Source of the DNA: Alphaproteobacteria bacterium
GTDB taxonomy: Bacteria; Pseudomonadota; Alphaproteobacteria; Rhizobiales; Aestuariivirgaceae
Assembly: GCA_020441605.1 (NCBI GenBank)
Contig: JAGRLX010000206.1
Coordinates: forward strand, 1-5,208
DNA length: 5,208 nt
Direction: 5' to 3'
Shown here: piece after piece, positions 1-5,208 of the stretch
How positions within the stretch are numbered: position 1 is the first letter of the stretch
How the letters are laid out: each line of letters starts with the position of its first letter
Position numbers and translations under genes: made by a program
Notes under the pieces: generated by a model
Seen by the model: only the letters and a program-made list of their open reading frames with translations
The model's database searches: none
What the model was told of the DNA's origin: nothing

Positions 1-2417
1 GGGATCATCTGGAAGGTCGAGGCGTTGCCGACGCCGGTTGCGAAGAACAGCAGTATGAAGCTCGCGAAGAAGCCCCAGAAGGCCCACGGTTGGTCCTTCA
101 TGCCGAGGAAGTAGAGCACGCCGAGTACGCCGGCCATCATTAGGATGAACACCCAGATGGTGACGCGCCCGCCGCCATAGCGGTCGGAAATCCAGCCAGT
201 CGCCGAACGCGAGATTGCGCCGACAAGCGGTCCCAGGAATGCGAACTGCAGGGCTTCGACCGACGGGAACTGCGTCTTGGCAAGCAGCGGGAAGCCAGCA
301 GAATAGCCGATGAATGAACCGAATGTGCCGGTATAGAGCCAGCACATAATCCAGTTGTGCTTGCGGCGGAAGATGATGGCCTGCTCGGCGAAGGACGCCT
401 TCATCGAGGCGATGTCGTTCATGCCGAACCAGGCCGCGAAGGCTGCAGCTGCGATGAAGGGCACCCAGATGAAGCCGGCATTCTGGAGCCAGAGTTGCGT
501 AGCTGCGCCGTCTTCGATCGTGGTTTGGGGCGCGCCACCGATCCAGCCGAATACGCCAGCCGTGATGGCGAGCGGGATAACGAATTGCACTACGCTGACG
601 CCGAGATTGCCGAGCCCGGCGTTGAGCGCCAGCGCGTTTCCCTTCTCCGATTTCGGAAAGAAGAAGGAAATGTTGGCCATGGAAGAGGCGAAGTTACCGC
701 CGCCGAAGCCGCAAAGAAGGGCAAGGCCCAGGAACACTACATAGGGTGTATCCGGGTTTTGCACGGCAAAGCCGATCCCGAGCGCCGGCAGCATCAACGA
801 CCACGTGGCAAGTGTCGTCCACAGCCGCCCACCTACGATCGGGGGCATAAAGGAATAGAAGATCCGCAAGGTGGCTCCCGAGAGGCCGGGAAGGGCGGCG
901 AGCCAGAAGAGCTGATCGGTCGTAAACGCGAATCCAACTACGGGCAGCTTCGCCACCACCACGGACCAGACCATCCAGACCGCGAAGGACAGGAGAAGCG
1001 CAGGGATCGAAAGCCAGAGATTACGCCGCGCAATCCGGTGACCGGTTTTCTCCCAGAACACTGGATCATCTGGCCGCCAGTCCGTGATGAGATGGGCACC
1101 GAGCACACCAACCTGCTTTGGTCCATGGACCTCCTGCATCTCCGGCAGCTCCGGGAGCCTCCGAAGCTCGCGTTCGGTAGCGCCACGCTCCATGCGCCGA
1201 ATGGCGACATGCATCCAGATCAGCGCGATGCCCACGAGCAGGAAGAGCAGCATGAAGCAGCTCGTCCAGACGCCCGTGAAATCGTTCAGGAGACCGAAGG
1301 CAATGGGCAGGACGAAGCCGCCCAAGCCGCCGATCATGCCGACGAGGCCGCCCACCGCGCCGACATTGTTTGGGTAATAGACCGGAATGTGCTTGTAGAC
1401 CGCCGCCTTGCCGAGGCTCATGAAGAAGCCGAGGATAAAAATGAGCACGGTGAAGGAAACGACGCCGATCTCGAAATGGAAGGCGATCGGCCCCTCAATG
1501 CCGCGCACCACGTAATCGGTCGGCGGATAGGATAGGAGGAAGGTGATCACGACGGAGACCAGGAAGGTCCAGTACATCACCCTTCTCGCACCGTACTTGT
1601 CGGAGAGCACGCCGCCATAGGCGCGGAAGATCGAGGCGGGCACCGAATAGGCCGCGCCGACCATGCCGGCTGTCGTGATGTCGAGGCCGTAGACGCCGAT
1701 GAGATAGCGCGGCAGCCACAGCGCCAGTGATACAAAAGCGCCGAAGACGAAGAAGTAATATAAAGCGAAACGCCAGACCTGTAGCTTCTTGAGCGGTTCC
1801 AGTTCGAGCCAGGCGCTCTTCGGCTTGTCGCCCCGCGCACGGCGCTCGAGGGTTATCGGATCGTCGCTAGTGGTGAACCAGAAGACAATGGCCATGACGA
1901 CGAGCCCGGCCGCCCAAACCTGCGCGACCACCTGCCAGCCATAGGCGACGAGCACGAATGGAGCGAGGAACTTGGTGACCGCCGCTCCGACATTGCCGGC
2001 GCCGAAGATGCCAAGCGCCGTTCCTTGCTTTTGCGTCTCGTACCAGCGCGAAACATAGGCGACACCCACCGCGAAAGAACCACCGGCAATGCCGACGCCG
2101 AGTGCCGCAAGAAGCATCTGCGCATAGGTCTCGGCATAGGAGAGGAGGAAGGTCGCGACGGCCGCCGACAACATGACCGCTACATAGACCGGGCGCCCGC
2201 CATATTGATCCGACCAGACACCCAGCACAATGCGGATGAGCGATCCCGTCAGGATCGGCGTACCGACTAGTAGCCCGAACTCGGCCTCGCTCAGGCCCAA
2301 CTCTTCCTTGATGCGCACGCCGATGATCGAGAAGATCGTCCAGACGGCAAAGCAGACTGTAAACGCAACGGTACTCATGCCCAGTACGCGCGTCTGCTTG
2401 GTCCGATCCGCCAGCAT
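1..2417 (-). CDS. narK: Fused NarK1-NarK2 nitrate/nitrite transporter (MFS), C-terminus cut by window edge
   Basis: Inner-membrane major facilitator protein that brings nitrate in and exports nitrite for respiratory nitrate reductase. An uninterrupted frame of about 805 codons runs off the left edge. The N-terminal half (about residues 10-410) is NarK1-like: Arg62 and Arg265 lie in membrane helices, a nitrate signature sits at about 112-147 (GGSFAVGVAYVSRWYETQ) and a second glycine-rich one at 348-368 (YPNNVGAVGGLVGM). A charged linker (about 408-445) leads to a NarK2 half starting near ITDWRPDDP (W447), which follows E. coli NarK closely: GATLRIFYSF with Arg518, GGNFASSMANISFFFPK at 573-589, and SRSATGW with Arg737. 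These arginines match E. coli R89 and R305, the substrate-binding pair. The frame stops inside TFQMIP, so about 90 residues are missing compared with the 463-residue E. coli protein. Fused NarK is known from Paracoccus, where NarK1 is thought to be a nitrate/proton symporter and NarK2 a nitrate/nitrite antiporter. The start is ATG at 2415-2417, with an SD 7 bases upstream. narGHJI probably follows outside the window. Confidence 0.95.
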   Translation of the reverse strand, partial: MLADRTKQTRVLGMSTVAFTVCFAVWTIFSIIGVRIKEELGLSEAEFGLLVGTPILTGSLIRIVLGVWSDQYGGRPVYVAVMLSAAVATFLLSYAETYAQMLLAALGVGIAGGSFAVGVAYVSRWYETQKQGTALGIFGAGNVGAAVTKFLAPFVLVAYGWQVVAQVWAAGLVVMAIVFWFTTSDDPITLERRARGDKPKSAWLELEPLKKLQVWRFALYYFFVFGAFVSLALWLPRYLIGVYGLDITTAGMVGAAYSVPASIFRAYGGVLSDKYGARRVMYWTFLVSVVITFLLSYPPTDYVVRGIEGPIAFHFEIGVVSFTVLIFILGFFMSLGKAAVYKHIPVYYPNNVGAVGGLVGMIGGLGGFVLPIAFGLLNDFTGVWTSCFMLLFLLVGIALIWMHVAIRRMERGATERELRRLPELPEMQEVHGPKQVGVLGAHLITDWRPDDPVFWEKTGHRIARRNLWLSIPALLLSFAVWMVWSVVVAKLPVVGFAFTTDQLFWLAALPGLSGATLRIFYSFMPPIVGGRLWTTLATWSLMLPALGIGFAVQNPDTPYVVFLGLALLCGFGGGNFASSMANISFFFPKSEKGNALALNAGLGNLGVSVVQFVIPLAITAGVFGWIGGAPQTTIEDGAATQLWLQNAGFIWVPFIAAAAFAAWFGMNDIASMKASFAEQAIIFRRKHNWIMCWLYTGTFGSFIGYSAGFPLLAKTQFPSVEALQFAFLGPLVGAISRSATGWISDRYGGGRVTIWVFILMMAGVLGVLYFLGMKDQPWAFWGFFASFILLFFATGVGNASTFQMI

Positions 2418-2424
2418 GTGATGG

Positions 2425-2429
2425 CTCCT
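2425..2429 (-). promoter_or_regulatory. Ribosome binding site of narK
   Basis: The minus strand reads AGGAG, 7 bases before the ATG at 2417. This spacing fixes the narK start over the next in-frame ATG at codon 14. Confidence 0.75.
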
Positions 2430-2500
2430 GCAGCTACTACCCCGGGTCCACGTCGCCAAGGTTGCCAGGGCCATGCTCGGCCGGTGTGATTCTGCGATCA

Positions 2501-2514
2501 TTGCGCCAGATCAA
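2501..2514 (-). promoter_or_regulatory. FNR/FixK-type box upstream of narK
   Basis: The minus strand reads TTGATCTGGCGCAA, i.e. TTGAT-N4-CGCAA. One half matches the FNR consensus perfectly and the other keeps the CAA; this variant is common in alphaproteobacterial FnrL/FixK targets. Its centre is 90 bases upstream of the narK ATG. If it acts at -41.5, transcription would start near 2466 with a leader of about 49 bases. I see no convincing -10 at the matching place (the best there is CATGGC-like), so the exact promoter geometry is uncertain. Confidence 0.7.
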
Positions 2515-2605
2515 ATCGGCAAATCGTCAGAGCGGTGGGCGGTGCGCAAATTGTCGCAGATGGGTGACCAATGAGCACGTCTGGATTGGCCGAAGGGACG
2601 GCTGA

Positions 2606-2860
2606 CTAGTCGCTCATTCCTGACGGCGCGGACCGGTGAAGGCACTTGCGAAGGAAGTTGGCATTCGGACAAAGGGCCGGAGGACCACCTCTGCCATCGG
2701 CTGTGTCAAGCCAATCGCCGCATTCGCGTTCTGACACGCAGCGCAGACAAGCATCTCGCGCTTTTGCCATCCCGGCACCGCCATTCTCGCGAGCGGCAAG
2801 GCTCGGATCCACCCCTGTTCGCGCCATCATCAGATCGAACAGAGCGAACTGTCGCCACAC
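2606..2860 (-). CDS. Small cysteine-rich protein resembling the DUF6455 family
   Basis: An 84-residue protein of unknown function, predicted cytoplasmic, with no signal peptide or membrane segment. A short helical N-terminus contains LMMARTGVDP (10-19), followed by an Ala/Gly-rich stretch. A cysteine array follows: C38 and C41 (CLRC), C47 (ECGDWL), then C64 in a CPNANF motif, and an extra C73. The order CxxC, CxxWL, CPNxxF matches my memory of the DUF6455 family (about 80-90 residues, mainly alphaproteobacteria). The cysteines could bind a metal or act in redox chemistry; this is inference. The only in-frame start that keeps the whole N-terminus is GTG at 2858-2860, which has GGAGG directly abutting it, too close to be a good SD. 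ATG at codons 11 and 12 would remove conserved-looking sequence. A better placed SD-ATG lies 40 bases upstream at 2898-2900 in another frame (see findings), so the 5' end may be disturbed. It lies on the narK strand, 188 bases upstream of narK. Confidence 0.75.
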   Translation of the reverse strand: MWRQFALFDLMMARTGVDPSLAARENGGAGMAKARDACLRCVSERECGDWLDTADGRGGPPALCPNANFLRKCLHRSAPSGMSD

Positions 2861-2897
2861 CCTCCGGGTCTGTGGCCAACCCTTGTCAAAAGGGTCT

Positions 2898-2912
2898 CAT
2901 TTGCCGTCTCCT
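2898..2912 (-). promoter_or_regulatory. SD plus ATG upstream of the DUF6455-like gene
   Basis: The minus strand has AGGAG (2908-2912), 7 bases before ATG at 2898-2900. That ATG opens only four codons (Met-Arg-Pro-Phe) before TGA at 2886-2888. It is the best ribosome site between the two flanking genes. It may mark the original start of the DUF6455-like gene, now out of frame by one base, or a minimal leader peptide. Confidence 0.4.
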
Positions 2913-2914
2913 GA

Positions 2915-2930
2915 AGCGGCACCCGCCGCT
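2915..2930 (-). repeat. Perfect inverted repeat (6-4-6) just 5' of the SD
   Basis: AGCGGC and GCCGCT pair perfectly around a 4-base loop, ending two bases before the AGGAG at 2908-2912 on the minus strand. In RNA it would form a GC-rich hairpin next to the ribosome site. It has no T-tract after it, so it is not a standard terminator. A role in translation or mRNA stability is possible but unproven; such a short repeat can also arise by chance in GC-rich DNA. Confidence 0.35.
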
Positions 2931-3135
2931 AACATACTTCCAGACTCTATCTCCCATACCGCTCCACATCAGTGTGACTCGTCGACGCGGCAGCGCAACC
3001 TCGAACTCGACTTCAAAGAGCGTTCTGCCTGCGCCCGACGATTGGTGACCTATGAAGCTAGTTGAGACGTATCGCAGCCATCGCGATATGCCTGATCATC
3101 GCAAGTCGCCATGGGGAAACCATACTGAGGCGCCC

Positions 3136-3990
3136 TCAATTGCACATCCGCTCCATCCGCCTGCCTCTTTTCATGGCTTCGGCTGCCCGAAGGCCGGAGG
3201 ATGACATCTCGATCATTTGCCGAACGGCATCTTCAGGGTCGTTTACATCGACCGCAAGTTCGACACGAACGGGCCTTAACCCGCTCCACCTCCGCAGTAC
3301 CTGCATACCCGGAACGAGTACGTATAGGCTGATATCGTCGTATGTCTTTTCGATACGCTCGACTTCGCTCAGTATGGAATTTGCGCTGCGTTCTTGGAGC
3401 AGCAAGGTCAGATAGTTCTCCTCCGCAAGGAGATCGGTAATACCTGGTGAAGTGGATTGTCGGACAACGACATTTAACTTGGAGCTAGAATCATTCTTTG
3501 AATCTGATTTGGAGTGTTCCACCATAATTGATGTGTCGCCGTTATCACGGATTCGGTAGTATGTAACAGCTTGGCTTGGACGAAACTCGGCCCCGAATAC
3601 GTCTATGCCACTCAGCAGCATTGTCCCTTCATCGGGTTTGATGGTGGCCGAATAGGTAATAGAAATGCCACGATACACATATTGTCCGTGGCTGTCTTGC
3701 TCATAAAGCTTGTCGGTGCAACTGTGAATATTTGTTCCGAACGGGTAAATCTCTTCGTAAGGGAAGTTCGGGTTCCCTTTGATTTCAAATGCGTGGCCCG
3801 GCGTTACCAGAAGCACCAGCCCCAGCATCGCCGCCGAAATGCTGCTCCCCAAGGTTGGTAGGTGCGGAACCCACAGCAAACAGCACACCGCTCCCACCAA
3901 TGCGTGGCTTTTGCCGTGCGAACGAGGCGTCGTCACGAAAGAACGATGCGACACATACATTACAATTCTGCAGCCGGCATTCGACACCAT
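3136..3990 (-). CDS. Hypothetical protein, putatively exported or membrane-anchored
   Basis: I do not recognise this family. The open frame extends to a TTG at 4083, but a perfect FNR box and -10 element lie within that 5' part, so I place the start at ATG 3988-3990, giving 284 residues; ATG at 3958-3960 is the main alternative. The SD is weak at both (GGA six bases before 3990). The N-terminus carries basic residues and then a long hydrophobic stretch, in two blocks around ALVGAVCCLLWV and MLGLVLLVTPGHA, followed by FEIKG. GHA-FEI looks like a signal peptidase I site, so a periplasmic product of about 185-220 residues is plausible; two membrane helices are the other reading. The rest is polar and mixed, with a Ser/Lys/Asp-rich segment (SKSDSKNDSSSK), a predicted amphipathic helix (NYLTLLLQERSANSILSEVE) and a basic C-terminal tail ending MKRGRRMERMCN. 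Base composition is lower in GC than in narK (25 G/C of 60 in 3481-3540, my count), suggesting a different origin. Confidence 0.6.
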   Translation of the reverse strand: MVSNAGCRIVMYVSHRSFVTTPRSHGKSHALVGAVCCLLWVPHLPTLGSSISAAMLGLVLLVTPGHAFEIKGNPNFPYEEIYPFGTNIHSCTDKLYEQDSHGQYVYRGISITYSATIKPDEGTMLLSGIDVFGAEFRPSQAVTYYRIRDNGDTSIMVEHSKSDSKNDSSSKLNVVVRQSTSPGITDLLAEENYLTLLLQERSANSILSEVERIEKTYDDISLYVLVPGMQVLRRWSGLRPVRVELAVDVNDPEDAVRQMIEMSSSGLRAAEAMKRGRRMERMCN

Positions 3991-4024
3991 CCCGAGTCCA
4001 ATCGCTGCCGCCGGGCCAGCAACG

Positions 4025-4067
4025 ATAATATGTCCCGTTGCACTCGAAGGAACTTGATCCAGATCAA
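4025..4067 (-). promoter_or_regulatory. FNR-type promoter: canonical FNR box plus -10 for the hypothetical gene
   Basis: Positions 4054-4067 read TTGATCCAGATCAA on the plus strand and TTGATCTGGATCAA on the minus strand, both matching the full TTGAT-N4-ATCAA FNR consensus. On the minus strand, TATTAT (4025-4030, five of six matches to TATAAT) lies with its centre 33 bases downstream of the box centre. That is the spacing of a class II FNR promoter (box at about -41.5). The predicted start of transcription is near 4019, about 29 bases before the ATG at 3990. No comparable gene lies downstream on the plus strand. The box differs from the narK box at only two of 14 positions. Confidence 0.8.
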
Positions 4068-4243
4068 TCGCGTCGACCGCCAAATGTTGCCGTCGCTTAG
4101 CGCAAATCGTTCGGGCACCTCAGTCAATTTGTCCGGCAGCACCGATTCAGATGGGGTCCGTCGAGGGGTACTCGGCGACCGCCATTCGAAACTGGCAGGG
4201 CAAACATCGTTTCGGGCCGACCGCGAGGATTGACACAACCGCC

Positions 4244-4987
4244 TCAAACTCGAGCGCAGCCGGCTCGCAAGCCGGGACATCTGAACGCCATCGCGCGATC
4301 GCGCCCGGCAAATTCGGCCAATCGAGCAACATCGCTTACGGAGACATCGTTGCGGCAGATAAGCACACCCAGCTCTCGAAGGCGCTGAAAGGCGCGAGAC
4401 AGGCTTTCGGGTGTCATGCCCAGCCGCCCGGCGATCAGCACTTTTTCATAGGGCAGCTCGATGGCACAGGGTCCCGTCGTCGCGGGGGCAAGTGTCAACA
4501 GAAATTCGGCGAGCCTTTGCGGGCCTGTGCGGGCCTTCAGTTCCTCTATCTGCTCGACCAATTCGCGCAAGTGGAGCGATGTCGAGGCAAGCATGGCGAG
4601 GCCCATCTCGGGGTTGATACGGATATGCTCCACGATCCTTCGCCCGGGAATGGCGAGGAGGCGCGCCTCGGTTACCGTCTCGCAGGTTACAGGATAGGTG
4701 CCTCCCGAGAGACAGGGAGCCTCAGCCAGACAATCGCCGCGTGTGAACACGCCAACGACGGCCTGTTCGCCCCCCGGCGTCATCCGGAAGAGTTTCGTCC
4801 AACCGTCCAGCATAAGAAAGAAAGCCACAGCCGGTTGATCCTGCTCGAACAGGACTGAATGGCGGGGCCACGTTTCCACATCTGCGTGCGCAAGCAGGGA
4901 ATGCAGGGTGTCATCGGGCAGCATGGCGAGCATCGGTGCCTTTCGGATCACCTCCAAATCGCGATAGTCGAACGACAGCGCAGCCAT
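4244..4987 (-). CDS. Crp/Fnr-family transcriptional regulator, NarR/DNR-like (no Fe-S cysteines)
   Basis: A cytoplasmic DNA-binding regulator of 247 residues, normal length for the family. Residues about 15-125 form the cyclic-nucleotide-type beta-barrel (LFEQDQPAVAFFLMLDGWTK, then TRGDCLAEAPCLSGGTYPV). Residues about 127-155 form the dimerisation helix, and about 156-247 the winged helix-turn-helix. The recognition helix is TPESLSRAFQRL with Glu194, Ser197 and Arg198, the same E-x-x-S-R set that lets FNR read TTGA half-sites. There is no N-terminal cysteine cluster like that of FNR (C86, C92, C102, C174, C211, C237 and C244 are scattered), so it should not sense oxygen through [4Fe-4S]. Known relatives without the cluster are DNR/NnrR (NO response, haem in Pseudomonas DNR) and Paracoccus/Brucella NarR, which controls narK-narGHJI in response to nitrate or nitrite. 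Its place upstream of narK on the same strand favours narR, but I cannot separate these subfamilies by eye. The start is ATG 4985-4987, with GGAGG 11 bases upstream. Confidence 0.9.
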   Translation of the reverse strand: MAALSFDYRDLEVIRKAPMLAMLPDDTLHSLLAHADVETWPRHSVLFEQDQPAVAFFLMLDGWTKLFRMTPGGEQAVVGVFTRGDCLAEAPCLSGGTYPVTCETVTEARLLAIPGRRIVEHIRINPEMGLAMLASTSLHLRELVEQIEELKARTGPQRLAEFLLTLAPATTGPCAIELPYEKVLIAGRLGMTPESLSRAFQRLRELGVLICRNDVSVSDVARLAEFAGRDRAMAFRCPGLRAGCARV

Positions 4988-4998
4988 GCCCAGTATTT

Positions 4999-5003
4999 CC
5001 TCC
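4999..5003 (-). promoter_or_regulatory. Ribosome binding site of the Crp/Fnr regulator
   Basis: The minus strand reads GGGGAGGAA, with GGAGG at 4999-5003. It lies 11 bases before the ATG at 4987, slightly longer than optimal. Confidence 0.6.
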
Positions 5004-5036
5004 CCACTTTCTAAAACACAGCCGAGGCGTGACGAC

Positions 5037-5052
5037 TTTGCGCTAGCGCAAA
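5037..5052 (-). promoter_or_regulatory. 16-base perfect palindrome upstream of the regulator, FNR-like geometry
   Basis: TTTGCGCTAGCGCAAA is identical on both strands. Read in FNR register it is TTGCG-N4-CGCAA: the same 5-4-5 layout as TTGAT-N4-ATCAA, but with CG in place of AT at the inner positions. One half equals the variant half of the narK box (CGCAA). Its centre is 57 bases upstream of the regulator ATG. At -41.5 it would place the start of transcription near 5003, on top of the SD, so either the leader is very short or the site acts as an operator in another way. Autoregulation by the regulator is a plausible inference. Confidence 0.55.
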
Positions 5053-5123
5053 CTAGAAGCGAGTCACCTCCTGGCTGCTTTCTGGGGCTGGCCCACGCGA
5101 TGTTTGTCCGATCGCACTGTCCA

Positions 5124-5165
5124 CTTGACTTCCGTCAAGAGGGTTTAGCGCCATCCGCATGTAAA
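5124..5165 (+). promoter_or_regulatory. FNR/DNR-type promoter of the divergent gene
   Basis: CTTGAC-TTCC-GTCAAG at 5124-5139 is a perfect 6-4-6 dyad with the TTGA half-sites read by E-x-x-S-R regulators; the DNR consensus differs only by T/A in place of C/G at the inner position. TGTAAA at 5160-5165 (four of six matches to TATAAT) has its centre 31 bases after the box centre, close to class II spacing. The predicted start of transcription is near 5172, about 20 bases before the ATG at 5193. Confidence 0.7.
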
Positions 5166-5180
5166 AAGAGGTTTCACGCA

Positions 5181-5187
5181 GGAGAGG
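5181..5187 (+). promoter_or_regulatory. Ribosome binding site of the right-edge gene
   Basis: GGAGAGG is followed after 5 bases by ATG at 5193. An earlier ATG at 5159 is followed at once by TAA and is excluded, so 5193 is the start. Confidence 0.65.
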
Positions 5188-5192
5188 GCGCC

Positions 5193-5208
5193 ATGGATGA
5201 GGATACCA
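5193..5208 (+). CDS. 5' end of an unidentified gene, divergent from the regulator
   Basis: Only five codons and one base are visible (Met-Asp-Glu-Asp-Thr), so no product can be named. The call rests on the upstream signals: a symmetrical FNR/DNR box, a -10-like TGTAAA and a well-spaced SD. It is divergent from the Crp/Fnr regulator with a 205-base shared intergenic region. By context it is likely an anaerobic respiration or denitrification gene under that regulator or an FNR/FixK protein. Confidence 0.6.

Noticed and set aside
357..1535. A 392-residue plus-strand open frame, plus shorter ones, within the narK region
   Set aside because: They lie antisense to the clearly coding narK frame. 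Their products are rich in charged, low-complexity sequence typical of the reverse of GC-rich membrane-protein genes, with no recognisable domain.
2985..2998. Possible FNR-like site (TTGCG-N4-CGCGT on the minus strand) upstream of the DUF6455-like gene
   Set aside because: One half lacks the required CAA, and such half-sites are expected by chance in this GC-rich sequence. Its distance of about 91 bases to the ATG at 2900 resembles that of the narK box, but this alone is not enough.
2646..3065. Plus-strand open frames of 139 and 94 residues
   Set aside because: They overlap the DUF6455-like gene in antisense and show no family features; composition looks like noise.
3126..3138. Inverted repeat TGAGG-CGC-CCTCA over the stop codon of the hypothetical gene, considered as a terminator
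   Set aside because: The stem is only 5 base pairs with a 3-base loop and no T-tract follows; not convincing.
4260..4275. Inverted repeat CCGGCT-CGCA-AGCCGG near the 3' end of the regulator, considered as a terminator
   Set aside because: It lies inside the coding region and is not followed by a T-tract on the minus strand.
4151..4858. A 235-residue plus-strand open frame
   Set aside because: It is almost entirely antisense to the Crp/Fnr regulator, has no recognisable domain and no good SD.
1..5208. Search for tRNA or rRNA genes, CRISPR arrays, insertion sequences and long direct repeats
   Set aside because: No tRNA-like cloverleaf, regularly spaced repeat, transposase frame or flanking inverted repeats were seen by eye.

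Overview
The window looks like a piece of a respiratory nitrate reduction (nar) locus from an alphaproteobacterium, probably of the Rhizobium/Brucella/Paracoccus type. This is inferred from three things: a two-domain fused NarK transporter, a Crp/Fnr regulator without iron-sulfur cysteines, and several FNR/DNR-type dyad sites (TTGAT-N4-ATCAA and variants). No tools were run; identities rest on motif recognition and recalled family sequences.

Layout. Bases 1-2417 (minus) encode the first ~805 residues of a fused NarK1-NarK2 nitrate/nitrite transporter; its C-terminus, and probably narGHJI beyond it, lie off the left edge. The narK upstream gap (2418-2605) carries a good Shine-Dalgarno and an FNR-type box. 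Next on the minus strand is a small cysteine-rich protein (2606-2860), similar to the DUF6455 family. A 275-base gap upstream of it (2861-3135) holds a ribosome site with a 4-codon mini-ORF, a hairpin and no other gene I can support. Then comes an unrecognised, AT-richer gene for a putative exported or membrane-anchored protein (about 3136-3990), preceded by a perfect FNR box and a well-placed -10 element. A Crp/Fnr-family regulator (4244-4987, minus) follows, with a 16-base perfect palindrome upstream of it. At the right edge a divergent plus-strand gene begins at 5193, with its own symmetrical FNR/DNR-type box, -10 and ribosome site. Only its first five codons are visible.

How it fits together (inference): under low oxygen, and with nitrate, nitrite or NO present, an FNR/FixK-type protein and the local NarR/DNR-like regulator would act on the dyads to switch on narK, the exported unknown, the regulator itself and the divergent gene. 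NarK would import nitrate and export nitrite for a cytoplasm-facing Nar reductase. The DUF6455-like protein and the exported unknown are candidate accessory functions of this regulon; neither has a function I can assign.
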